This document shows, piece by piece, positions 43,655 through 54,567 of a stretch of DNA of 64,000 nucleotides. Every line of letters starts with the position of its first letter. The first letter of the stretch is position 1. The notes beneath the pieces are model-generated. The model was not told the origin of the DNA. It worked only from the letters and a program-made list of their open reading frames with translations, and did not search any database. Position numbers and translations under genes: made by a program. Source of the stretch: Erodium maritimum (taxonomy: Eukaryota > Streptophyta > Magnoliopsida > Geraniales > Geraniaceae); assembly GCA_963921825.1 (NCBI GenBank), contig OY997593.1:71046513-71110512 (forward strand), written 5' to 3'.

Positions 43655-45353
43655 TTGAGATATCCTATCTTTAAGAAAAAAAAAGAGGACAAGATATTAA
43701 TACATTAGTCCTCAATACAAACAAAAACAGTTTGACAAAACAAACCCTCAATAGAACCTCAGAATTCTGAGATAAGTCTCGACCTCAAACAAAGTGGCTT
43801 GTAGCCCACATGAACCGAAAGACCCTTGCAATGGGTAAATTTAACAGACATTGAGTTGTGTTTGTGGTCGGACCTCCGCTTGCGGATTCGGAGTTGTGGT
43901 CGCCTCCAACGTCCTGCCGTTTCACATCTTCCAAGTTGAGTCTCCTTTTAGATCTGGTGTGGTTCCGAGTAGATTTTGCTTCCCGTTCCTTTTGGCTGCG
44001 CTTCTTGGTTGTGGAGGAGCGTTGGTCGTCCGTTCGTTAGAACCTTGGGCCTTCGCCGGAGTTTAGTTCTGGTCAAGGTTTGCACCCTGATTTCTATGTA
44101 GGTTTGTTTTATGAAGGGGTTTCCCCTTGTCCTCCTCTATGGTGGATCGTGTTTGGGGTTTTGGGTGATGTTGTTCAAGCTGAGCTCGTCGCCGGAAGTT
44201 CAGTTCTGCTTCAGTCTCTTTGTGGCTCCGGTCTCGGCTGCTCGTGCTTCTACTCGAGTGACTTTGGTAGTCATTAAGATCTGGTGGCCCTTTTGAGTTT
44301 TGTCTCGTCGGAGTTTCGGGTTTCTCGTTACAGATGCGGCGTGAGACTCGTTTTTCGGCCACTATGGTTGTAGATCGTAGCGGATCTGGACGAGTTGTTC
44401 TTGGTGCATTCATCAGCCGTTCCCAGCCTCTTGCATCTCTGTGTTCGGTGTTTCTCTGACGTATCGACTCATTTCCAGTGTGGGACACGTTTCTTGACCT
44501 CTCTGGTCGTAGATCATTTTGGATGTAATTGAGTCGAGCCTCCTTGTAGGTTGTTGCGGTGTTGGCCCCATCTAGACGGAGGTTTTTCTGGTGTTGCTCC
44601 TTCTCGGTTGAGGTATACTTGCTCTCCTTTTCCTCTTCTTTGTGTTAGTGTTCCCCTCACTGTCCACACACCATTTCTTCTTGGTTATCATCTGTTTCCT
44701 TTCACTAAGGTGATAAGGGCTCGTCGGTTTATAGGTGTCGGCCGTCGACTAGTGGTTTGCGCATTTTTTCCTTTAAAATGATTCCTTCGGATTCATTTTA
44801 GAGTTCAGTGAGTTTTGGTGGGTTTTTCCCTCCAATTTTATCTTTGTCGTTTGCGGTGTTGACCGCCGACTTGTTAGTATCCGTCTTACTTTCTAGGTGA
44901 GAGGTGGATGGTCCTAATGAGACAGGGTGCTCATTATCATTAAGTAGAGTTTTGGGTTGGTTCAAACACTGTTTGAGTTTCAAGGTTGGAAAATTTAGGT
45001 TGTAGACCTTTTATTTCATTGTGCTTCACGGTTGTAAAATCAAGGTTTTAGACCTATATTTTTATTTTCTTGTTTTGGGTTTCATGTTTGTAATATCTGG
45101 TTAGTAGACCTTGTTTATTTGGTTTGCACCCATGTTGGATGGCTGTCTATGGTTGTTAGTTTCACTTTCGGTCTGTTTATAACCTTTTCATCGTTGTTTC
45201 CCCTGGTTGAGATTGTCATGAGACTAAGCTGTCATGCCATCGCTCGAGTCTGTTTCATGTTTATTGGTTTCACTTTTAGGTTTGTAGCTAGACCATCTTG
45301 TACTCCTCTTTTACCTCATGAGAGGTTTTAATTTAAATTTGCATTGTTGCTAA
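43655..45353 (+). mobile_element. LINE 3-prime portion (plus strand), degraded
   Basis: A long stretch of decayed, mostly noncoding sequence ending TTTAAATTTGCATTGTTGC and then TAAAAAATAG, the usual plant L1 terminus. A tandemly repeated 3-prime UTR unit (GGTTGTAGACC / GGTTTTAGACC / GGTTAGTAGACC about every 60 bp) lies at about 44990-45115. The 5-prime limit is approximate. No RT motif was recognised. Confidence 0.5.
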
Positions 45354-45364
45354 AAAATAGACAT

Positions 45365-45780
45365 GAAGCAAACAAATTATACAAATTTACGGTCTAAAAC
45401 CTGAATCTACCTACCTTGAAGCACAAAATATACGAGTTAAAGGTCTAAAAACTGTAATACGTCAACTATGAAGCGCGAAAAAGGAAAAACTCCCTAAACA
45501 AAATTTGTCAGTGACTAAGAACTCGAACGCTCGAACCCCTGTCAAAACTTGAGAAAAACCCAGACTCGTTGGCCCACTAACCAATGCGATGAGGAGGGTG
45601 GTCACCAACACGCCGACGACCAATACCACAAACGACGAAAGCAAATCCGGAAGGTGGAATCCTACAGAAGCTCACTAACACCAAAATGTAAATCAAGTAT
45701 GGATTTTCAAATGGCACAAAGTGCTTATTATACTCGTCGGCGGCCAACATCTATGACCGACGAACTCCAATCTTAAAATG
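45365..45780 (-). mobile_element. Second LINE tail, opposite orientation
   Basis: GGTCTAAAACC and GGTCTAAAAACTG with TTGAAGCACAAAAT are the reverse of the 3-prime UTR repeats just to the left, so two related tails meet here head on. No ORF can be supported. Confidence 0.5.
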
Positions 45781-46239
45781 GTTGGTAACATAAAATACCG
45801 TACAAGAAAAACTAGTTAATAATCGATGATATATTCATATCGAGAATAATACTGTTATTGTAACTAGAAAAACTAACGTTTAAAATGCCCCTACTATTTG
45901 TATCCGGAAAAATGGTGTTATAATATGATAAAAATATTGTCGTTGTTATTGTATCGAGTAGATATTTTTTGACCAATTATTCTTGGTGCCCACAACCACG
46001 CAAGTTGCTGAAGGTGATTATGGCAAGATTGAGAAGGTTGTACATGTTTGTCTACTCACGACAAACACATAAGTACAAAGTTGGATCAATCATAGTCACA
46101 AGGTATGAAATCATGGTTGAATCATATGATTTTGTAGGCATTTTGGTTGGAGAGACTTTATTGTACTAGCATGGTATAGTAAATAGTATCATCTAAATCA
46201 AGAAATTATTTGGAAGTGCTTTGGACCTTTTGGGCCAGT
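45781..46239. other. Intergenic DNA
   Basis: Nothing recognised. Confidence 0.4.
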
Positions 46240-48110
46240 CTAGTCATTCCTTGAGCAAGCCCAGACCGGCACATTAAATTCACCCGTGTGGTAATTCCAC
46301 ACAAATGCTATTCCATGTGTGAAGACCATGTATCCGCCATGTCTCCTATCCTGGATTACGTTTGATGTCCTTTCCTTGATAGAAGTGAGGGCTCTAGAGA
46401 TATAATGTGTATTGTAACTCTTCCGATCTGATCTGAGATGAATTGATACCTGGTGGCGTCGGCACCTGCATAGAGGAGACATCTGAGCAGTCTCAACCTA
46501 ACTATCCCCCCGTATGTAATCATTGGTCCAGGTGAGGGTGTTTCTTTCCCCTCACATGTTGCACCGGAACCGTATCGTCCCTCAACGTGCCACCTGGTGG
46601 GTTTTCGAGACTCGAAGCTGACGACTCTGGTCCGTCCTCTTCTAGGTAGGTCCCGGGTTTCTTCCAGCCCCGATGGATTCACTTTCACCCTCCAAACCAT
46701 TTGATGGAGATTGGACTTAGTAGGGGGTCTCTGTTTCAGCCCGACTTCTAGGTGCGCTAACGTCCTGGACTCTATCTCGAACTTCATGCCTCCCACTCTT
46801 CGGGAGGGATGCATTATCCTCTTGCTCCGAGGTGTGTTGACGTATTTTTTGTAGGCCTAGCCGAGGAGAACCCCCTTAGTAGGAACGACTAATAGACGAG
46901 GATGGGGACTGGGAGCTTACCTAACTCTGCACTAGGGATCGGAGCGGGTTTCCTTGGTAAGGTCTACAACCGGGATATTCACTGCCCACAAGTTTGGTAT
47001 GCTTCCCACCTACTATTTTATATCATTTTCAAGTGAGGACGCTAATGCCACAAACCAGAAGCCCTTGTTATGTGTCTTATGCGTCCACAATTATAAAAGT
47101 GGTCAGGTAATCGTTTAGAGTTGAAATATACAATTATTTGACAACGATCCTTTCCAAGGGTGAGTAGTAGGCAACGATACTAAGGTTGGACCAAATGGAC
47201 CCGAATAGGACCACGTCCCATGCATGACCAAAATGTTCTGTTGCCACACTAATAAAGGTTCCTATCTTTATTTCCTACTAGCTGTTCAATTTTTGCATTC
47301 CATTCTCCTAAGGCCATATTGTAGACCCTGGCCCAAAACGAGGTGTGTGTGAAGGGGATCTCCTTTGGATGGTTGAAGGGATCAAATCTAATGAGGATCA
47401 ATATCGTATATGAAAGTACCCGTGCTCTTTGACAAGACGAGGATACAACTCCTCCTCCGGCCGGAGAAAGAAAAAAGTCACCCGACCCCCACCACATGGA
47501 TCTGGCTTCCATTGACAGGACTTTCCAAGGTCCCTCATGACGCCGCCTAGATCAATGTTCTTGCAAAAGAAAAATCGAACGGAGAATTGAGGCCATCGAT
47601 TGCTTATTCCAGGATATGAAGTTCTTCCAACGAGTGGCCTCCAAACAAATTCTTCACTGCCTTAAAAGAGGGTGTCGGCCTTATTCCATCCATTTTTTTT
47701 CATAGAGGGATCAACTCCAATTGTCTCAACATTGGGCTCGGCGTTGCATGGCCCGATCCGTCCATCACCTCCATATGTCTTCCTTGGAGGACCAAGAACG
47801 AGGCGTCCTAACTAGTCGTGCGAGTAAGTAGTCGTCCATCTTCCCAAGTCATCACTAGCTCCAAGGAAGGGTTTTGCTTTGCCTTTAGAGGCCGTTCTTT
47901 TGGTTTTCTCGACCTCAGCCCCGCCTTGCATGGCTTTTTGATCGAGGCGATTGGAGGTTGCAATAAATAAGGGAGGTGCAAAGCTTTGGATGCTACCATA
48001 GGGGAAGAGGGTACATGGCGAAGAACCAGTGAGGATGTACGGAAAGTTGGGTGCGGAAAAGGGAGATAGCAAACCCGAGTTTCTGGTTTCAAAAACGTCG
48101 ACAAAAGTGG
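46240..48110 (-). mobile_element. LINE ORF1 relic of the DUF4283 type
   Basis: On the minus strand 47512-47249 reads RFDPFNHPKEIPFTHTSFWA and VYNMALGEWNAKIEQLVGNK, which follows the DUF4283 nucleic-acid-binding domain of plant LINE ORF1 proteins (family pattern HPKDIVFTHTPFWVRVYNLP). The zinc-knuckle part has not been found. Several stops and shifts split it. It is head-to-head with the short LINE derivative at 48.3-49.0 kb. Confidence 0.62.
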
Positions 48111-48289
48111 GTCTTTATTTATCTATATAGTTAAAAATAAATGAAAGAACCAATGTTGTTTTTTCCTATTTAGTCGAATTCTTCTTGTACAAAGGAGATA
48201 TGATGGATATCCAACCAATCAAGCCGACCTCTCGTGAACCTCCCCAAAACAACTACTTCTGGTTCTCTCGACATAATTTCGACTCCTCT

Positions 48290-49015
48290 ATTCCGCCGTC
48301 ATGGTGTTAACCCAAAATCTCTGATTCCTCCGTTTCTCATTAATTTGGGTTGGAGGGGATCTTCTTTCAGAGAGACGATTTAACCCCTCAATCTCTCCGG
48401 GAAGTCTCCCGATCTCCGCCGAGTGCGATTGCCTAAGCACTCGTCGTCCCTTTGCTGACTGGACGCTTATTTGTCTTTGCCCCTATAGGTGGAGTCTCGG
48501 ACATTCCAATTTTCTTCCCGTCTCAGGTTTCCCGGTGCCTCCCGGTCAACGTAGATGGGACCCGGAGCCGCCATCGGCGCGTCCTTCTCCCCGGCTTTCG
48601 CCACTGCGTCCTCCTCGAACCCTCTCTCGATTATGGATCTGGCTAATCGAGTGAATCTTTTTTATTTTTTCTGATTTCGTTTTGCAGGGCCAAGGAATAG
48701 TGAGCAGAGAAGAGAGTCTACATGCTTTAGGGATGGCTCTAGGAGGGGTCTCTGGTGAAATCTTTACCTCCTCCTACTGATGTAGTCCTTGACCAGGTTC
48801 CGGAGCAGGACCTTCAATACCGTTTTCTCACCCCCATCTTGCCTATATGACACTTTAATAATGTCTATAACGGTTATAGTACTTTAAAGATCAGCGAATA
48901 TCATGTTCTGTGTCTGTTCTTCTTAATGGTCAGGGAGTATGTTCTTTAACACACATTTATCTAATGAGTTTCTGATTTTATAATATTACACCTTTTAGTA
49001 AAAAAAAAAGAAAAA
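48290..49015 (+). mobile_element. Short LINE derivative, copy 3
   Basis: GC-rich leader, then CTCTCGATTATGGATCTGGCTAATCGA (near 48621) and an intron-like segment ending TTTTGCAGGGCCAAGG. After GGATGGCTCTAGGAGGGGTC it passes into a 3-prime region with ATAACGGTTATAG, ending in a long A-rich tail at 48999-49019. No RT. It directly abuts the left end of the tandem duplication. Confidence 0.62.
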
Positions 49016-49019
49016 AAAG

Positions 49020-49497
49020 ATACGGGGTCCAATATTAGCTTTGATATAGTCAAGTCAACTATGCACGACTGTTCGTCTAAGAGGCCAGTAATTATAATTA
49101 ATCTACCATTCAGTCAAAAATAATTATTATCCTGAGCATGTATCTTAATTCCAGCTTGAGGTTCTTTAACAATAGACTTTATGGTGGAGCCTCTTTTCCC
49201 AGTAATACTACCACAAGAGCTGTTTAGAACGAACAGTCTCACATTGATTCTTTGATCGACATCATTTCCTCCATTACGAATCTTGCTCAATAATATAGCA
49301 AGAATAAGTTTCCCGGCCTTCAGAACTTCATCAATTGACCTTGAAATCATAATAACTCTATCAAATGTTTCAGGAAAAAAAAATTCATGATTCTGTGAGA
49401 ACTGAATGTGCACTCCAGATCGTGTCTAAAAATCAATAACTGCTACGCGACCATTTTCGATTATAGAACCAGTTGCAAAATTTGGCTGAGAAACCTA
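49020..49497 (-). pseudogene. BTR1-like KH-domain gene fragment, unit 1
   Basis: Host KH RNA-binding protein fragment (poly-C-binding/BTR1 type, which in plants binds RNA; the Arabidopsis member was found through tomato mosaic virus RNA). From about 49497 the minus strand encodes a degraded first-KH core (ATGSIIENG), then [31 protein letters not shown] and the second KH start [20 protein letters not shown] with IKIHAQDNNYF. It continues in another frame as LNGRLIIITGLLDEQSCIVD. The invariant GxxG of the second KH reads GKRG. There is a stop between the KH1 core and RSGVHIQF and a shift after NNYF. It is uninterrupted by introns across two KH domains, which suggests a processed copy. Confidence 0.8.
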
Positions 49498-49516
49498 ATG
49501 TGTGTAGTTTTTTTTA

Positions 49517-49841
49517 GGGGAAACCATGGGTCCTATCCCCTCTTATGGTTTGTTTTGGCGATCCTAACTGAGCTGGACACTTCCTTGCACTTCCCAACTA
49601 CGTTTGACCTTCTTTTGCGAAAACTAACAATTTCCGTCTAATTTAACGGATTCCGCTAGGTTTTTGACACGTGTTGGTCACGTGCACAGTAGCATTTTTT
49701 TAACGGAATCGTCAAAACAGACGAAAAATGTTAGTTTGCGCAAAAAATGGAAAGGTCACAGTTGGGAAGTGCAAGGAAAGGTCAAGCCCAGTTAGGATCG
49801 CCAAAACAAACCTCAAGGGGGGTTCGGACCCATGGTTACCC
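49517..49841. mobile_element. MULE-type foldback MITE, absent from the sister unit
   Basis: Terminal inverted repeats of about 130 bp: GGGGAAACCATGGGTCC at the left against GGACCCATGGTTACCC at the right. The 9-bp duplication TTTTTTTTA is at 49508-49516 and 49842-49850. The sister unit has an empty site (GTAGTTCTTTTTTATCAG near 59047), which proves insertion. Confidence 0.88.
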
Positions 49842-49850
49842 TTTTTTTTA

Positions 49851-50247
49851 TATCAGGGAATGCAAATTTAAATTGACTTTCTTTAGAGGATTAAAAGGAG
49901 TACAAGTAGGTGGTCTAGCTATAGACCAGTGAATCGAGTGTAGGCATGACAGCTCAACCTTATGACAATCCCACGACAAGGAGAAACTAAATACATGAAA
50001 GAGCATTCATATACAAAGAACCTAGTGCGTAGGTGTTTCAACATAAAGTTCTTGAGACCTAAGAGCATGTTCCAATGATGCCCTTTTCGGGAGAGCTCTC
50101 ACATATATGAAATCTCTCTTTCACTGATCAGTTACACAAACCCCATTCCTTCACGAGGACCTATAATTGCTATTATCGGAGAGGAAATGCCTCTAGTGCA
50201 ATTCTCCCATTATGCAAAAATAGATATATTCATCTATATGCCCTTAT
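49851..50247. repeat. Noncoding part of duplicated unit 1
   Basis: Closely similar to 59060-59458 in unit 2, including TCTCACATATATGAAATCTC. Function unknown. Confidence 0.75.
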
Positions 50248-50894
50248 GTAAGACATTTGTCACAAGAAACCTTATCCGTTTTAGATTATGTCAAAAGTAA
50301 TTAAAATAGGCATTAAAGCTAAAACTAGAACAGAAAGTAAAACCAACGGGTGCTAATTGTCAGAAACAACTCAAGGTGGGGCCGAAACGCTGCTTGGTCC
50401 TTACTTTCTGTAAAATTCTGAAATATTATTGATTGTGGTTGATATTCTTGATGATCCAATACAATGAGAGCACCCCTTTATATAGGGTTTAACTCTATGC
50501 GAAATAGGAAATACTAATACTAAACAACATAGGAAACCTAACTTAACTAGAATAGGAAATACTTGTAAACTAGACATAAACTAAACTATAACACTACCCC
50601 TCACGTGCAAATCGGATAACGAGTCTTGCACGTGGAAGAAAAATAAATTTCAAATTTCTTCATGTTGTTGCTTCACCACTATGATGTTGTTGCTGAAGAC
50701 TAGATTTTTTTTTCAACACTCCCCCTCACGTGTAGGTATGATCTTCTACACATGGGCCATAGCAGGTCTGGACATCTGCATATGTACCAGAGACCACAGG
50801 GTGGAGGTGACAAACGGGACGATACCCAATAACGGCTTTTTAAAGCCTAAGACGATCTGGAGCCATTGGCTCATACCCTGATTTTACGGACGCA

Positions 50895-51245
50895 CGATTC
50901 AGCTTCGAGCAATTCCACCACGTGGGAGCAAAACATCTTCACGCAAGTCGCATGACGAAAATGTGAAACAACTTCAAGCAACTATGTCACATGACGCTGT
51001 AAAAATTTTCAAGCAACGACGTCCCATAACGACGATGCGAAAAAAATTCGAGCAACTACGTCGCGTAACGACGGTGCAAAACTTTTCAAGCAACTACGCC
51101 TCATAAGGACGGTGCGAAAGAACTTCAAGCAACTACGCCGACGGTGCGAAACAACTTCAAGCAACTACGCCGACGGTGCGAAACAAATTTGAGCAACTAC
51201 GTCATGTAACGACGGTGCGAAACATCTTCAAGTAAGCACGACGAT
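50895..51245. repeat. Tandem array of TTCAAGCAACTACG units in the TRIM
   Basis: About nine units of 30-40 bp built on CTTCAAGCAACTACGNCG followed by ACGGTGCGAAACAA. Some units lack the middle TAACG segment. Confidence 0.85.
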
Positions 51246-51338
51246 GGTGCAAATATATGTGATTTTTTTAATGGAAAATCACCAAAACACTAAAATCAGA
51301 AGAATTCAGAAGAAAACTGTCCGGACCGAATTTCCCAT

Positions 51339-51490
51339 GTGAACAGTGTCGCCCGGTGAACAGTATTTCCATGAACAGTGTTTGCGGTGAACAATAATCG
51401 CATGAACAGTGACGCCGTGAACAATATCTTGATGAACAGTGATCGGCGTGAACAGTTCTTGGATGAACAGTAGAGATCCCGAACAATAAT
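51339..51490. repeat. Array of TGAACAGT motifs in the TRIM
   Basis: About ten TGAACAGT/TGAACAAT words every 13-16 bp, alternating roughly as ATGAACAGTG and GTGAACARTA. The function is unknown. Confidence 0.85.
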
Positions 51491-53220
51491 GCCTTGCCCA
51501 CCCGTTAAACTATATATTAACGAGTGGGCAAAGCCATGACCCACGAAAATCTAACCTAGGATCAAAGAGGCTCTGATACCATGTAAAATTTTGAAATATT
51601 ATTGATTGTGGTTGATATTCTTGATGATCCAATACAATGAGAGCACCCCTTTATATAGGGTTTAACTCTATGCGAAATAGGAAATACTAATACTAAACAA
51701 CATAGGAAACCTAACTTAACTAGAATAGGAAATACTTGTAAACTGGAAATAAACTAAACTCTAACACTTTCCAAGGACTCGTTTTGTCAACTGAACCACC
51801 GAACTCGAACCTGGTGATTTGGCTGGGAGGACTAGCTCGTATTAGGGACTCTTCCCGTGGTAAGTCCCTAAGGCCATGGATTCCTATCATCCCTCCTAGA
51901 GGGGATGTTTCTCAGCCCTTGCTTGATCCTCTCGCGGCTCCCCTACTGTGCTCCTCTTCTGGCCCGTCGGTCTCTTAAGCTTCCCAGATTGAACAGACCT
52001 AGGGTGTCTATCTTTGAACACCCTAGGAGGCCTAAGGGTAAGGCGTCATCCCCACTTTGATCTGGAACTCTAGAGTCGGGTTAGGTATCGAGTCCGAGGT
52101 TATGAGCGGATCCTTCCCTCGAGACGACCCTATCTTAGGTATCGAGTTCGAGGTCAACGATGCGAACCCTGTCGATGGTGGAAGTGCTTCCCGTCCCCAA
52201 TCCGTAGTGCACGACTGGTCAACCTTCGTTGTCTTGAACTCCAAAGGGAATCATCAAATCGAGGCACCAACGTCACCTCCCATTCACAATCTCAAACCAT
52301 GTGCCCAATCTTGCCACAATTGAAACAAAAAACAGGAAGTTTGGCATACGTTAAGGTGACTCCGGATTCTGGTACTCCCGAAACAACAAGATCATGGTTC
52401 GTCGGAGGGGCCGGTGAACGTCCATCTAGAATCGGACCCTCACCGTGCCACCCCATCAAAGGCCTTATTGATCACACGGGGTTTCCACATGCTCACCTAG
52501 GGTTGGCCCTATGATCTCCCCGGTTTCCCTTGTTCGGACGAGTGACGGTATCCCCCGAACGTGCACCCATAGCTGGAGGCGATCCAGGCGAGGAAGGTCC
52601 CGTGACATCGGGTTGGCTATCTCTCTAAACAACAAAGGATGCTTGTGGAAACACCACTATTCATTATGTTGCACCCATACCTGAGCCTTTTAGGGCACGA
52701 AATAGAATGCAAACGTGCATGGCTCGAGATCCTTGACACCCACACCCATACCCACACCGGGTGGGTGATGATAGACAACAAAACTTCTTTATGAGGGGGG
52801 TTGGGAGAAGCCAATCGGCCCACCATACCAAACCGGAGTCGTGTTAGGATCTGGGGGTCTGATGGATTATAGGGCACCACGACCTCCATCGGCTCCTCCA
52901 CTATGAGACATCAGGAAGAGAAGTTGGCTTGGAGATCCCCCATCAGCGACTGAGGAACAAGAGGAGTCGGAACACTAGCATGGTTGGCCACCGCCGTTGC
53001 CACCGAGTGAGGGGTCGAAACCCTAATGGGGGAGCTCGTCCCCGAGGCATGTACGAGAGACACCGACAAGATCAAGGAAACCAACGATGGTGCTTGATCA
53101 AACAGTTCGATCGGTCGACCTCTCTTTGCCTTGACCAGAATAACAGTTAGTGTGGTCTCACCGGCGAGAAGACCACCAGGGCTTGTTCCCGTAGCAGCGG
53201 AGGTTGCAGGAATTCCGAGG

Positions 53221-53430
53221 AAGGAAGCGGCAACATCGCGAAGAGAGGAGCCATCGTCAGAGGAAACTTCAGACGTCTCTTTCTTCTCTCCTTCACTGGT
53301 CCGATGAAACCTTGAGGGAGCTTTAGATACATAAGGAGTTAATGGAAGAGGAGGTGAAACACCTGAGGGATGTCTCGGTTTGACAACAGGAAACAGAGAC
53401 ATAACAAACGAAGGCCGCGTTAACATGATA
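53221..53430 (-). repeat. LINE ORF1 N-terminus-like block shared by both units
   Basis: The minus strand encodes APSRFHRTSEGEKKETSEVS with a following Ser/Asp run. A near-identical block is at 63071-63303. It was present before the segmental duplication. Confidence 0.65.
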
Positions 53431-53586
53431 ATATGGTAGGATTACAGCTCTCCCTAAGGTATATTTTTTAGACGGAATAGGTTCCAAATTACTTGTTGTA
53501 CACAACTAAACAAAAATTAAACTTTCTCAAATTAATATCATTTTCCTAGAAAAAGAGGAGAGAGAAAAGAAGCAAAGGCTAGGGGT

Positions 53587-54148
53587 AGGGGTGGGCCAAA
53601 AAAACCGAAACCGCTAAAACCAACAACCACCAACCGCAAACCGCACCGGAAAACCCGAAATCGGAAATGGTTGGTTGCGGGTTCTTGACGATCGAACCGA
53701 AAAGTTCACGGTTGGTTGTCGGTTCTTGAAACGCCAAACCATCGGTTAACCAACCAAACCGGTACTGTTCATCATATACATGTGGCTTCATAATAACCAC
53801 TGATCTGATATAGATGAATGTCTCATGAGCACTCTTTTGTGTCACACGGATTACTAACATAGAACACGATGAGTTATATGTAATTTTTCTTTTGTTTTTG
53901 AGAATGTATTAATACGTTTTGACTTGAAATAGAAATATGTGTATGGTTATTGGTATCTAAATTTGTACTTACATGTGGTAAAGTGATTGATTGGTTGAAA
54001 CCACTAACCAATCGGTCAGTGAACAGGTTGATTTCACTGTAAAAATTGATTTTTGGGTTGAGACTGGTTCCAAAATATGACAAACCGATAATATCGGATC
54101 GGATTCGTGAAAGGTTCCATTGGGTGGTTAACCACCAAATATCCACCA
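53587..54148. mobile_element. hAT-like insertion upstream of lectin gene 1
   Basis: Present in unit 1 only. The flanks CTAGGGGT (53579-53586) and CCAAGGGT (54149-54156) each differ by one base from the empty site CCAGGGGT of unit 2 (near 63450), as expected for an 8-bp hAT duplication. The interior is full of AACCGAAACCG and GGTTGGTTG words. The right terminal repeat is weak. Confidence 0.7.
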
Positions 54149-54500
54149 CCAAGGGTGAAGAACCATGTGTCTAACAAAGATAAGATAAGATAAGGAATGG
54201 TGTTAACTTATGTTCGAGTCCCAATCAACGGAAATAATAAAGCATCCAAGTATATATACGTGGCATGCAGAGTATATCATTGATGTACTAAACCAACAGG
54301 AAAAAAATATGAAAAACGTGATGCACGACATCAAATCTGCGTTACCATCTATGTCCTTTTATGGGATAAACTAAATAATTAATCAAAGGGATAAATATAG
54401 CATCTAAGGTATATACGTGGATGTCGGCCATTGCACGATATCAAAACACACAAAACAAAACATTGAATTAAATAAATTTAAAATATTACTATTTAGTACC

Positions 54501-54508
54501 TATAAATA
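54501..54508 (+). promoter_or_regulatory. TATA box of lectin gene 1
   Basis: TATAAATA lies 67 bp upstream of the start codon. The surrounding 350 bp is conserved in gene 2, including the TATA box. Confidence 0.75.
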
Positions 54509-54567
54509 CACTAGCAAGTGGAGCTAAGAAAGCACAACATCATCGTGTTAGCAAGCTCCTTACACAA

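Larger units (their letters stand above)
50409..51766 (-). mobile_element. TRIM-like non-coding LTR element, structurally whole
   Basis: Two nearly identical 185-bp LTRs (50409-50593 and 51582-51766, TGTTA...TTTTACA on the minus strand), a 5-bp duplication CTTTC (50404-50408 and 51767-51771), a primer-binding site TGGTATCAGAGCC beside the right LTR and a purine tract GTGAGGGG beside the left one. The 988-bp interior has no gag or pol and carries two repeat arrays. It looks whole as a non-autonomous element and young, since the LTRs differ at only a few positions. Confidence 0.9.
50248..53220 (-). mobile_element. DUF4283/zinc-knuckle LINE relic in unit 1
   Basis: On the minus strand near 52400-52280 a frame reads VVSGVPESGVTLTYAKLPVF and then CFNCGKIGHMV with a following DC, the CCHC knuckle at the end of plant LINE ORF1 (family pattern YExLPxFCFxCGxIGH). 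A stop interrupts the knuckle. The 3-prime part (50280-50408 and 51767-51990) matches the LINE tail at 57 kb. A TRIM-like element is inserted at 50409-51766. The right part passes into the duplicated 53.22-53.43 kb block. Confidence 0.6.

Noticed and set aside
50895-51245. CRISPR-like appearance of regularly repeated units
   Set aside because: The units are continuous degenerate tandem repeats without unique spacers, inside an LTR element in a plant nuclear genome.
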